Shown here: piece after piece, positions 1 to 6,846 of the stretch
How positions within the stretch are numbered: position 1 is the first letter of the stretch
Layout: every line of letters starts with the position of its first letter
NCBI GenBank assembly: GCA_937138955.1
Contig: CAKZPJ010000627.1
Location: forward strand, 1 to 10,975
DNA length: 10,975 bases
Reading direction: 5' to 3'
DNA from: an uncultured Flammeovirgaceae bacterium
GTDB lineage: Bacteria > Bacteroidota > Bacteroidia > Cytophagales > Cyclobacteriaceae
Translations under genes and position numbers: made by a program
The notes under the pieces: generated by a model
The model's input: only the letters and a program-made list of their open reading frames with translations
What the model was told of the DNA's origin: nothing
Databases searched by the model: none

Positions 1-2
1 TT

Positions 3-391
3 ATATGGTTCTGGGTTTTCTTTACTGTATCCATGATTTACATTGGATTGGAAAGTAAGAATCAATATTCCAGATTGAGTTTGATATTTGGTATAAATGG
101 AATTTTCGGATTCTATATGATTTTATTGATCTTATAAAGCATAAGAAATTCAGATTATCAGAAAGCGATAAATTGCTTACAATTAAGCAAATAGGAAGGA
201 AAACGAAATATTATAAACTTGAAAATCTTGAAAGTTGGTCGGAAGAGTTTTCCATCTTCCGTGGTCAGCAAAAAAGGGTATTAAAGCTGACCTTTAAAGA
301 CCGAAAAAAAATTGATGTGACGGATAAAGATGATTTGATGGAATACGAAAACCTATATCATTATCTTCGGACAAAACATCAAAAGAATTGA
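3..391 (+). pseudogene. 3' end of a small membrane protein gene, probably frameshifted
   Basis: Two reading frames look like halves of one protein. The frame open from position 3 to the stop at 135-137 encodes about 44 strongly hydrophobic residues, including two membrane-type stretches (IWFWVFFTVSMIYIG and LSLIFGINGIFGFYMILLIL). The neighbouring frame is open from 59 to the stop at 389-391. Its part after about 131 encodes a soluble, charged tail with alternating beta-like segments (LTIKQIGRK, VLKLTFKDRK, LYHYLRTKH). Small proteins with two membrane segments followed by a PH-like cytoplasmic domain are common in Bacteroidetes, and the two halves fit that plan if one base was lost near 116-137. 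The tail has no ATG; its only early start codon is a TTG at 173, which would cut off the first strands. The gene's 5' end is outside the window. A sequencing error or two separate genes would also explain the data. The PH-like assignment is by general appearance only. Confidence 0.5.
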
Positions 392-438
392 AGAAGTCAG
401 TTGGTAATAGAACACATCAGCCAATATTTTCCATACTT

Positions 439-909
439 CTAATTCACCTCTCCAACCAACGTGGCATCTTCTAATATGTACATGAGTTGATAAATATCGT
501 GGGGATTTAAGGTTAGCTTTCCTTTGATTTTGATGGGTGTATCGGTATACTCGATGGGTTCATCCAAATAAACCTCAATTACCGTTTCGGGTCCGCCTAC
601 ACCGCAGAAAAAGCAAGCAGCCAGCGGTAATGAAGATAGAACAAAATGATTGGGTTCAAACACTGCATCCAACCCTCCGGCTGGAATGATATAGCCGGGA
701 ACGGTTATCTCGGTTCCCTCCATCGCTTCAATTTCGCTGGAAAAAATAGGGAGATTAATCATACCAAATTCATCTTCCGTACTTTCGTAAGTTACTTTAG
801 CGAGGGTGCTCCAGACATTATCATTGGAGTATTTGGGATTATCTTCTTGGGCATAAGAAAATTCACCAAATGCTACGATCAATGCGAAAATAGTGGCTAC
901 AACTTTCAT
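439..909 (-). CDS. Small secreted protein with CxxC motif, DUF3299-like
   Basis: This encodes a 156-residue exported protein from the ATG at 909. An in-frame TTG at 942 would add 11 residues ahead of a clean signal peptide, so I prefer the ATG. Residues 1-20 form a signal peptide (short Lys start, hydrophobic core, S-Y-A before Gln21). The mature part has a W-x-x-L segment near 33, the pattern PIFSSEIEAMEG.EITVPGYIIP (54-76), a CFFCG motif (Cys99, Cys102) followed by GPETVIEV, and a KIKGKLTLN strand near 127-135. This order (cleft segment, G-Y-I-I-P, CxxCG, terminal strand) resembles the DUF3299 family, whose biochemical role I do not know. The CxxC could bind metal or be redox active, which is inference. 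It lies 92 bp downstream of the M20 hydrolase gene on the same strand and may be cotranscribed with it. I see no clear promoter in the gap. Confidence 0.8.
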   Translation of the reverse strand: MKVVATIFALIVAFGEFSYAQEDNPKYSNDNVWSTLAKVTYESTEDEFGMINLPIFSSEIEAMEGTEITVPGYIIPAGGLDAVFEPNHFVLSSLPLAACFFCGVGGPETVIEVYLDEPIEYTDTPIKIKGKLTLNPHDIYQLMYILEDATLVGEVN

Positions 910-1001
910 AAGTTCTGTACTTCTGTAAAAAAATGAGAGCAAACTTCGTTTAGCCTACTCTCTGAAAATAACGACTTCAGCAAAAAGGAAAAGACAACAT
1001 C

Positions 1002-2648
1002 TTATTTGCCTTCTGATTCTGAGCCAACCGACGCCGCATCTGATCTTAATGTAGGGTAGTCAATGCCCAACTGCTCTAGATAGTTATCGTACTTCGTTTC
1101 GTCAAAGTAGTATTTTTCCAGTTCGGGCCGAAAAGTACTCATGATCTCGGTATTGAGTTCGATAGCCGGTTTGTCATCAGGATTAAGTAACGGCTCATAC
1201 TCTACATCTTTAGTTTGCTTATCTTCGTAGTACGTCCAGGCCTGCTCAATAAGTTCGGGTTTTAGAAATAAGTCCAGTAAAGTCATAGCTTCGGCTTTGG
1301 CTCCAGCAGTAGCTCCCTTATGCGCGATAGGAGTAGCCATTGTAATGGCATTCGACCAATGATGTCCCTGCAAACCTGGCATGTTAGACGGAAATCGCAA
1401 AACGATAGTTGGCACCGCCCAAGATATATCAGCAATATCGTCGGAACCACCTCCCAACGAAAATTTTACGGGCTGTCCTAGTTCTTCCAATTCGGTGGCC
1501 AACCCTTCGGGATCAGAACCCACCTCTTCTTGCACTGCTTTAGCTAAGGTTTGATCATCTTCAGTCCACTCCGGTAAACCCACTTTCTCAATATTTTTGT
1601 GAGCAGTTTCAGCAATTACTTTATTAAAGTGTCCGGGCCAGGCACTACCTAAGTAGCGGTAGCTCATTTCAGTATCAGTCATTAGTGCTGCACCTTTCGC
1701 AATATTGATGGCGATATCGTACATCTTCTTAATATCGGAGTAAGTACGGTCGCGTAGATAGTACCAAACCGAAGCTTTAGCCGGAACTACGTTGGGCTGA
1801 TCACCCCCATCGGTAATTACGTAGTGAGAGCGTTGGGTAGGTTGCAGATGCTCCCGACGGAAGTTCCAGCCTACGTTCATCAATTCAACGGCATCCAGTG
1901 AGCTACGTCCTCGCCAGGGTGACCCAGCACCGTGAGCTGCTTCGCCATCAAAAGTAAATTCTACCGAAATCATTCCGTTCCCACGAGGGCTACCGTAGGA
2001 GGTTTCTAAGTTATTACCCACGTGGGTAAATATGCAAGCATCCACATCATCAAAGTAACCATCACGCACAAAAAATGCTTTGGTAGCCACTTGCTCTTCA
2101 GCCACTCCCGGCCACAACATCAGTGTTCCAGGTAATCCTTCCCGCTCCATAATATCTTTTACCGCTAACACTGCGGTTACGTTCACTGCCTGACCTGAGT
2201 TATGCCCTTCACCGTGGCCCGGTGCTCCTTCAATGATAGGATCATGGTAAGCCACACCGGGTTTCTGTGAGGCTTTAGGGATACAATCTAGATCGCTACC
2301 AATGGCGATAATTGGTTTGCCCGAACCCCAGGTGGCTGTCCAGGCAGTAGGCACACCCGAGATTCCCCGTTCTATAGTAAAGCCATTTTCTTCTAAGATC
2401 CCCGTAATATACTTTGAGGTTTCAACTTCCTGAAAACCCAACTCGCTGAAGCTGAATATCTTATCGACCATTACCTGGGTTAACTTACTATTTTCTTCTA
2501 CCGCCACTGCGGCTTCCTCTTTAAGTCGTTCAATTTGCTTATTTGACATTTTTTTCTGAGCTACTGCACTCAGGTTACACAAGAGAAATGCAATTAACAC
2601 GAAAGAGGAAAGACGCTTGTACGAAGGTATGCGAAGATGTGTGTTCAT
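1002..2648 (-). CDS. Secreted M20-family amidohydrolase (AbgB-like)
   Basis: This is a 548-residue zinc-dependent amidohydrolase of the M20D group, closest in layout to AbgB, the aminobenzoyl-glutamate hydrolase subunit. Residues 1-30 are a signal peptide ending A-V-A before Gln31, so it probably acts in the periplasm. The Cys at 24 is not in a lipobox. Metal-ligand motifs of the family are visible: GSDLDCIP (117-124), GHGEGHNSG (144-152), GVAEEQ with the Glu pair at 184-185, FTHVG (207-211), and a late GHHWSN (428-433). The lid/dimerisation insert spans about 222-335 (EAAHGAGSPW, then DGGDQPNVVPAKASVWY). GGGSDDIADISW (399-410) corresponds to the AbgB-type loop before the final His. The length is slightly above AbgB because of the signal peptide and a C-terminal tail. 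The natural substrate cannot be read from the sequence; acyl-amino acids or dipeptides are possible. No abgA-like partner lies nearby. Confidence 0.92.
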   Translation of the reverse strand: MNTHLRIPSYKRLSSFVLIAFLLCNLSAVAQKKMSNKQIERLKEEAAVAVEENSKLTQVMVDKIFSFSELGFQEVETSKYITGILEENGFTIERGISGVPTAWTATWGSGKPIIAIGSDLDCIPKASQKPGVAYHDPIIEGAPGHGEGHNSGQAVNVTAVLAVKDIMEREGLPGTLMLWPGVAEEQVATKAFFVRDGYFDDVDACIFTHVGNNLETSYGSPRGNGMISVEFTFDGEAAHGAGSPWRGRSSLDAVELMNVGWNFRREHLQPTQRSHYVITDGGDQPNVVPAKASVWYYLRDRTYSDIKKMYDIAINIAKGAALMTDTEMSYRYLGSAWPGHFNKVIAETAHKNIEKVGLPEWTEDDQTLAKAVQEEVGSDPEGLATELEELGQPVKFSLGGGSDDIADISWAVPTIVLRFPSNMPGLQGHHWSNAITMATPIAHKGATAGAKAEAMTLLDLFLKPELIEQAWTYYEDKQTKDVEYEPLLNPDDKPAIELNTEIMSTFRPELEKYYFDETKYDNYLEQLGIDYPTLRSDAASVGSESEGK

Positions 2649-2967
2649 AGTTACTATTGGTTAGGTACTTGATTGAAGTATTAAAAATGGCATCTCATAT
2701 ACAATAGCTTATTGACTCATTCTACAATAGTAGAAGATGATACTAATAGTGCTATTCTACCAAAATTAAATTCTTCTTTCGCGCCAAAGTACAAAATATT
2801 ACAGTAATTCATTAGCCAACTATCCAAAAGTTGATACCAGAAAGTAACTAAATTAAAAGTTCTCGACAGCCGAACAGGATAACAATAATTTACACTTACC
2901 TACACTTTAGAAGTGGATACATCAAAAGTAGTATCTTTAGACTTTTCCACCATTTATTCAAGTTATT
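2649..2967. other. Divergent intergenic region with short dyads
   Basis: This 319-bp AT-rich gap separates two divergent genes, so it should hold promoters for both. Three short perfect dyads cluster near the M20 side: CAATA-gct-TATTG (2702-2714), TTCTAC-aata-GTAGAA (2720-2735) and AATAG-tg-CTATT (2745-2756). A fourth, CAACT/AGTTG, lies at 2817-2833. The heptamer TACACTT occurs twice, 10 bp apart (2891 and 2901), upstream of the candidate -7 box of the Dabb gene. I find no reading frame of note and no exact TAnnTTTG box for the M20 gene. Confidence 0.6.
2932..2939 (+). promoter_or_regulatory. Candidate -7 promoter box for the Dabb gene
   Basis: TATCTTTA is one base from the Bacteroidetes -7 consensus TAnnTTTG. 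It ends 28 nt before the ATG at 2968, giving a short leader. The same octamer lies 32 nt before truA, which supports it slightly. No TTG -33 element is present at normal spacing. Confidence 0.35.
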
Positions 2968-3294
2968 ATGCCTACTCGATTTATCCATAATGTATTTTTC
3001 TGGCTAAAGAACCCTAACAATACTGAAGAATCTAAAGCGTTGGAATCAGGTATCCGCACTCTGTTTGATGTCTCTACGGTGCAAGATGCTCACTTAGGGA
3101 AACCCGCCCCCACTGATCGTCCGGTGATTGATAATACCTACTCGTATCATTTAATGCTGACATTTAACAATCTGGAAGATCAGACCACCTACCAGGGCGA
3201 CCCGATTCATCTTAAATTCGTTGATGATTGCGCGCATTTATGGGAGAAAGTGCAGGTCTACGATTCAGATGCGGGGCTACTAGACAATAGGTAG
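2968..3294 (+). CDS. Dabb-family (stress-responsive alpha/beta barrel) protein
   Basis: This 108-residue cytosolic protein fits the Dabb fold (Pfam PF07876), a dimeric ferredoxin-like barrel. The family pattern is clear: FIHNVFFWLKNP near the N-terminus (5-16), a helix rich in Glu/Lys (18-33), a loop with HLGKPAPTDRPVID (42-55), the strand TYSYHLMLTF (57-66), YQGDPIHLKF (75-84), and a final WEKVQVYDS (92-100). The length is typical of a single-domain member. The family includes stress-induced plant proteins and some cyclases, but most bacterial members have no assigned reaction, and I infer none here. The ATG at 2968 is the first start and directly precedes the conserved strand. It is followed after 63 bp by a lipoprotein gene on the same strand, which may share its transcript. 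Confidence 0.9.
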   Translation: MPTRFIHNVFFWLKNPNNTEESKALESGIRTLFDVSTVQDAHLGKPAPTDRPVIDNTYSYHLMLTFNNLEDQTTYQGDPIHLKFVDDCAHLWEKVQVYDSDAGLLDNR

Positions 3295-3357
3295 TCCTGT
3301 TCAAGAATTCGTCGGTAACAAGACCTTTTATGTTCAGTATATCGGTTATCTTTCAGA

Positions 3358-4092
3358 ATGTGTACGAAGATATTTATTCTATTTCTGCTAGCTCTAACCC
3401 TCTTAGGATGTGAACAGCAAGAAGAAATAGTGCTAGATGAAAATATTCTAGCCGATTACATCCAACTTAATCAGGCGTTGGATCGTACTGACCTCATTGC
3501 TTGCGCCGGAGGTAGACCTGAAGGGCTATTAGAAGACTCTGCTTCTTATATTTCGGTATTTTTCTACCCTATTGAAGGAGCGTATGATTTCCGGTATTTT
3601 GAGTCCGAGCGCACCGACGATATTCTTAACTTCAGCCATTATCAAGCTACAAAGCTTCCCGATAGTCCCATACTTAATGGATATTTGCGTCAGTTTAAAA
3701 ACCCGATTTTTGAAGGAGATCGAGTAGGCATCATCACCTACAAAACTCCGGGGAAACTGCACGTTTGCAATCCCATTCGCTTGAAATTCAACACTACTCC
3801 TACCGAAGTTAATGAAGCTTTATTAACCATTAATGAGCAGGGAGTAACCCCCTCTTTTTCCTGGGCTGACGGGCAAATTCCGGGCAACGCTATCTACTTT
3901 CAGATTATCTCCGATCTAGCGGATAATCTAATTTCAGGTACGTACACCTTTGAGCGAAATTTTACTTTTTATGACCTTGATAACGTCATTCTCAATATTA
4001 CCGATACTACTTCAACCCCTATGCTTGTTCCCAACCAAAGCTACCGATTTACGATGATGGCAGTGAGTGAAGATAATTGGATCAACCTTTAG
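3358..4092 (+). CDS. Predicted lipoprotein of unknown function
   Basis: This is a 244-residue putative lipoprotein. Residues 1-17 are a signal peptide with the lipobox LLGC, giving a lipidated Cys18 followed by E-Q-Q-E-E. Acidic residues just after the lipidated Cys resemble surface-export signals known from some Bacteroidetes, so an outer-surface location is possible but unproven. Cys49 and Cys137 are the only Cys in the mature chain and could form a disulfide. The second half (about 142-238) is rich in beta-type patterns (PSFSWADG, AIYFQIISD, YRFTMMAV) and looks like an Ig- or fibronectin-III-like sandwich. I do not recognise the family. It follows the Dabb gene by 63 bp. A TATCTTTC at 3347-3354 is too close to the ATG to serve as its promoter. 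In-frame codons after the TAG run to 4119; see findings. Confidence 0.85.
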   Translation: MCTKIFILFLLALTLLGCEQQEEIVLDENILADYIQLNQALDRTDLIACAGGRPEGLLEDSASYISVFFYPIEGAYDFRYFESERTDDILNFSHYQATKLPDSPILNGYLRQFKNPIFEGDRVGIITYKTPGKLHVCNPIRLKFNTTPTEVNEALLTINEQGVTPSFSWADGQIPGNAIYFQIISDLADNLISGTYTFERNFTFYDLDNVILNITDTTSTPMLVPNQSYRFTMMAVSEDNWINL

Positions 4093-4225
4093 CTTGAACA
4101 AGAATTTCGTACCCGATAAGAGGGCAGACTTATACCAATATCGATTAGTACGCCTTATTAGCAAGGTTAACGGAAAATCACCCTTTGTCATGCATCTAAA
4201 AGTCATAACAACCGAAATAATACCA

Positions 4226-4978
4226 CTATTTATTGTTCAGTTGTTGAACCACTTCGGCTATTTCGGGAAGTTTGTTTTCGGTAGTACGTTCTACGCCATT
4301 AATTACGAGCAGATCGGCTCCGGCCTCGTAGGTGCGACTAGCTTGGTAGCGGTTATTAATTCCACCGCCAACGATTAGGGGGACATCTACCGACTTTCGA
4401 ACCGCGCTAATCATTTTGGGGTCAATGGCTCGCTCGGCTTCGGTTCCGGCATCTAAGTAGATGAGTTTTAACCCAAGCATTTCTCCGGCCATTGCCGTGC
4501 AGGCGGCTACTGAAGCTTTGTCGTGGGGAATAGGTGTAGTGTGACTAAGATAGGTGGTGGAAGCAATACTTCCGGTATTCACCAGAATATAGCCGGTAGC
4601 CATAATCTCGAGCGGACTACGCTTTAGCACCGGCGCCGCCACTACGTGCTGACCAATAAGTAAATCTGGGTTACGGCCCGAAATGATAGAAAGAAGTAAA
4701 ATAGCATCGGCACTAGACTCTATGTACAGATTGCTACCGGGAAAAAGAATGACCGGAATATCGCATTCGTCTTTGATAGTACGAATAACTTCACCTAAAT
4801 TATTCGTCGTAATTAGGCTACCACCTACCAGAAAATAATCGATCTGATGCTTTATTCCCAAACTAATGAGGCGAAGCGTATCGGCCACCTCATCTAACTG
4901 ATCGGGATCGATAAATACAGCGAGCGATTTTTTTTTCTGTTGCTGCTGGTGGAGCAACGCGTGGTACAAGCTCGACAT
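4226..4978 (-). CDS. Geranylgeranylglyceryl phosphate synthase family prenyltransferase
   Basis: This 250-residue protein belongs to the GGGPS/PcrB family of TIM-barrel prenyltransferases, which form an ether bond between a polyprenyl diphosphate and sn-glycerol-1-phosphate. Visible signatures in barrel order are IDPD (23-26), VGGS (51-54), the FPGS loop (79-82), SGRNP (100-104), YLDAG (174-178), the phosphate-binding VGGGI (203-207) and AGAD (219-222). The length matches family members of about 240-250 residues. Archaeal enzymes make membrane ether lipids; the B. subtilis homologue PcrB makes heptaprenylglyceryl phosphate; Bacteroidetes carry a homologue whose lipid product I cannot determine here. 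The protein should be cytosolic or loosely membrane associated. The ATG at 4978 lies 19 bp downstream of a small membrane protein gene on the same strand, suggesting one transcript. Its 3' end converges on the lipoprotein gene, with no clear terminator in the 133-bp gap. Confidence 0.93.
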   Translation of the reverse strand: MSSLYHALLHQQQQKKKSLAVFIDPDQLDEVADTLRLISLGIKHQIDYFLVGGSLITTNNLGEVIRTIKDECDIPVILFPGSNLYIESSADAILLLSIISGRNPDLLIGQHVVAAPVLKRSPLEIMATGYILVNTGSIASTTYLSHTTPIPHDKASVAACTAMAGEMLGLKLIYLDAGTEAERAIDPKMISAVRKSVDVPLIVGGGINNRYQASRTYEAGADLLVINGVERTTENKLPEIAEVVQQLNNK

Positions 4979-4997
4979 TCCTGGTAAGAAGAGAATA

Positions 4998-5321
4998 TTA
5001 TCGGAAGAGACGCTTGGTCTGGCTACGAGCTACCGCTACAAGAACTAAAGCCGCCTGCTTCTTCAACATCTCTGCAAACGCTGAAGTACGATCAGCTATA
5101 TCATCCTCTTCCTCGTATTCATCGTCTGATCCTAACAACCGCTGCACTAGCTGGTAGATAATATAGATCGATACGCCCGTAACAAGTAGTGCTACGCCCC
5201 ATTCTTTAATCGTACCAAGATCTTCTTCGTCCAGATCAAACTGGGTAGCTAATTTTTCAATGATTTCCTGAATTTTTTCTTTCTGAGCGTCAAAAGTGTC
5301 GTAGGCAGATTGCTTAGCCAT
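4998..5321 (-). CDS. Small single-pass membrane protein, unknown family
   Basis: This 107-residue protein has one clear membrane segment (about residues 42-63, WGVALLVTGVSIYIIYQLVQ). Before it is a soluble, helix-prone N-terminus rich in Glu, Lys and Asp (7-40). After it comes a strongly acidic linker (66-75, DDEYEEEDD) and then a helix (82-107) with a hydrophobic run ALVLVAVA and a basic end SQTKRLFR, possibly lying along the membrane. I do not recognise the family. It starts at the ATG at 5321 and ends 19 bp before the GGGPS-family gene, so the two are probably cotranscribed; the small protein might help place the lipid enzyme or its product at the membrane, which is inference. It is separated by 118 bp from the upstream Na/Pi symporter gene. 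Confidence 0.82.
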   Translation of the reverse strand: MAKQSAYDTFDAQKEKIQEIIEKLATQFDLDEEDLGTIKEWGVALLVTGVSIYIIYQLVQRLLGSDDEYEEEDDIADRTSAFAEMLKKQAALVLVAVARSQTKRLFR

Positions 5322-5439
5322 AAGTAATTAAGTAAAAAAGTGGTAAAAATTTCAAGATAGTCAGCCTTCGGCAGTTTCGCAATTAGTTTCTCGCTATACT
5401 CACTATTCTATCTACTACAGACCAGAGAAGAACCGTTTG

Positions 5440-6558
5440 CTACTGATTAAAGTAGATAAGAAGAAACGGAATAATAAAGAACATCAGTATAATGTAGAGA
5501 AAGACATACAACCGATGCCGAAGGGTAAGGCGGCCAAAAAGGGCAGCCACTCCTATCGGGATACGGCGAACAGAAGCAATAGGCAAAAACAGAAGCACTC
5601 CTAATAAATTGAACAGTAGGTGAACAATAGCAATACTCACCGCTACCTCAGTAGCAAAAAATGAAGCAATGAGTGCCGTAATTGTGGTACCAATATTAGC
5701 TCCTATAATGAATGGAAACGATTTTTCTAAGGAAACCTTATTGGTTGCCACCAAAGGAATAATGAGCGAGGTAGTAATTGAGCTAGACTGCACCGCTGCC
5801 GTAAGCCCTCCCCCCCATAAGAAGGATTTATAAGGACTAATAAAAATGTATTTCTTCATCTTATCTTTTGATTCCCCAATAAGCGATTGAGAAATAATAT
5901 TAGAAATGTATTTGATTGAGAAGAAGAGCATACCACAAGCTAGTACTAGCACGGCCCAATGGCTACCAATTGTATTGGCAAGAGATTCATCAATGCTCCT
6001 AGCGGAATAAGTACCGAAATACACCAACTCGCTAGTAGCTTCCGGGTCGGCTATTCCTAAGGAATTTACCAGCCATGTACTAGTACGGGAAAGAGTTTGA
6101 TAATAATACTCTAGCGGAAAAAGTAGTACCACTAATATAATATTGTAAATATCATGCACTACCCCCGCACTTATCGCCTTACGAAACGCCCGTTTGCTAG
6201 TAATGAAACTAAGTGATATCACGGTGCTGGTAAGCGTAGTTCCTACATTGGCTCCCATAATTAACGGTACTGCGGCCGAGAGGCTAATTGTTCCGGAACC
6301 CACTAAAGCAACAACCATTGAGGTACTGATAGAACTACTTTGAATGACCGCCGTAAGTAACAGTCCGATAAACAATCCAATAAATGGGTTCATCGTGACT
6401 GAAAGGATTAAAGAAGCAATATCTTCTTGCAAACCTTGAAATGAGTGGCTGAGCAGATTGATAGAAAGCATAAATACAATGATCGCCCCCAATACCGATA
6501 GATACTTTCCTACCGACTGCCACTGACCAACCGTATGTTTTTGCTCTAAAACACTCAC
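5440..6558 (-). CDS. Na/Pi cotransporter family protein (PF02690)
   Basis: This is a 372-residue inner-membrane protein of the Na+/phosphate symporter family (NptA / type II Na-Pi). It shows the hallmark inverted duplication. The first half carries TAVIQSSSISTS (69-80) and GANVGTT (102-108); the second half carries TAAVQSSSITTS (253-264) and GANIGTT (286-292). The paired QSSS motifs form the substrate site in this family. About eight or more hydrophobic segments are visible, with a hydrophobic C-terminus (351-370). It stops without the PhoU-like cytosolic domain found in the longer bacterial members of about 550 residues. The start is a GTG at 6558, chosen because AAAGGAG lies 8 nt upstream. 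Substrate (phosphate against another anion) cannot be settled from sequence. A candidate promoter with a flanking inverted repeat lies upstream. Confidence 0.92.
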   Translation of the reverse strand: MSVLEQKHTVGQWQSVGKYLSVLGAIIVFMLSINLLSHSFQGLQEDIASLILSVTMNPFIGLFIGLLLTAVIQSSSISTSMVVALVGSGTISLSAAVPLIMGANVGTTLTSTVISLSFITSKRAFRKAISAGVVHDIYNIILVVLLFPLEYYYQTLSRTSTWLVNSLGIADPEATSELVYFGTYSARSIDESLANTIGSHWAVLVLACGMLFFSIKYISNIISQSLIGESKDKMKKYIFISPYKSFLWGGGLTAAVQSSSITTSLIIPLVATNKVSLEKSFPFIIGANIGTTITALIASFFATEVAVSIAIVHLLFNLLGVLLFLPIASVRRIPIGVAALFGRLTLRHRLYVFLYIILMFFIIPFLLIYFNQ

Positions 6559-6566
6559 TTCGCTTA

Positions 6567-6573
6567 CTCCTTT
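6567..6573 (-). promoter_or_regulatory. Shine-Dalgarno site deciding the GTG start of the Na/Pi gene
   Basis: On the minus strand AAAGGAG lies 8 nt before the GTG at 6558. It is the only near-consensus ribosome binding site I see in the window, where most genes lack one, and it supports a non-ATG start. Confidence 0.6.
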
Positions 6574-6607
6574 AGACGAAAAAACTTCTATTTTTCGGGT
6601 GGACTTC

Positions 6608-6667
6608 TCTTAACTGATAGAATTTCCAAAGGTATGGATATAAAGGACAAGATGTTATCAGTTAAGA
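6608..6667. repeat. 12-bp perfect inverted repeat, 36-bp spacer
   Basis: TCTTAACTGATA at 6608-6619 is the exact reverse complement of TATCAGTTAAGA at 6656-6667. The spacer contains an exact minus-strand TAnnTTTG box (6627-6634). Relative to a start near 6620, one arm covers about +1 to +12 and the other about -36 to -47. That layout suits paired operator half-sites, but no binding protein is identified. Confidence 0.6.
6627..6634 (-). promoter_or_regulatory. -7 promoter box for the Na/Pi gene
   Basis: The minus strand reads TACCTTTG, an exact match to Bacteroidetes TAnnTTTG. It lies 68 bp upstream of the GTG at 6558, implying a leader of about 60 nt. A TTG at 6648-6650 is only 13 bp upstream of the box, shorter than the usual spacing of about 20 bp, so no convincing -33 element is present. 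Confidence 0.45.
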
Positions 6668-6806
6668 ATGAAACTAGTGTTAAATTTTTACACTTATTAT
6701 TCATTCTATAATTTAATAGAAAATATTTAAGTAATTGATTTTTAGAATTTTACAATAAATATTTTTATTAAGGTGTACTGGTGCTCTTAACAAACACGTA
6801 ATCTAC

Positions 6807-6814
6807 TATCTTTA
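6807..6814 (+). promoter_or_regulatory. Candidate -7 promoter box for the truA operon
   Basis: TATCTTTA differs from TAnnTTTG in its last base and ends 32 nt before the truA ATG. The same octamer precedes the Dabb gene at a similar distance. No TTG -33 element is evident. Confidence 0.35.
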
Positions 6815-6846
6815 CCTCTTATAATTCCTACGTTGAAACTGATCTG

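Larger units (their letters stand above)
6559..6846. other. Divergent intergenic region between Na/Pi and truA genes
   Basis: This very AT-rich 288-bp gap contains a ribosome binding site and a TAnnTTTG box for the Na/Pi gene, a 12-bp inverted repeat, and a weak -7 box for truA. In its centre are two further dyads: AGTGT/ACACT with an inner AAA/TTT (6676-6694), and TTCTAT/ATAGAA (6704-6721). No reading frame stands out. Confidence 0.6.

Noticed and set aside
646..936. 96-codon plus-strand frame opposite the DUF3299-like gene
   Set aside because: It is antisense to a gene with a clear signal peptide and conserved motifs, and its product looks like no known protein.
910..942. Longer N-terminus of the DUF3299-like protein from the TTG at 942
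   Set aside because: It would place 11 extra residues before an otherwise standard signal peptide; the ATG at 909 fits better.
3347..3354. TATCTTTC as promoter of the lipoprotein gene
   Set aside because: It ends only 3 nt before the ATG, so transcription would start inside the coding sequence.
3529..3762. 77-codon minus-strand frame inside the lipoprotein gene
   Set aside because: It is a shadow of the lipoprotein frame, with no start context or protein features.
4012..4378. Two overlapping frames (minus 4012-4206, plus 4067-4378) around the lipoprotein/GGGPS junction
   Set aside because: Both lie largely antisense to or across real gene ends, and neither has recognisable domains.
5384..5439. 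Terminator after the Na/Pi gene
   Set aside because: I see no stable stem followed by a T run; the nearby GCC-ttc-GGC hairpin has only three pairs.
6335..6523. 62-codon minus-strand frame within the Na/Pi gene
   Set aside because: It is an out-of-frame shadow of the symporter gene.
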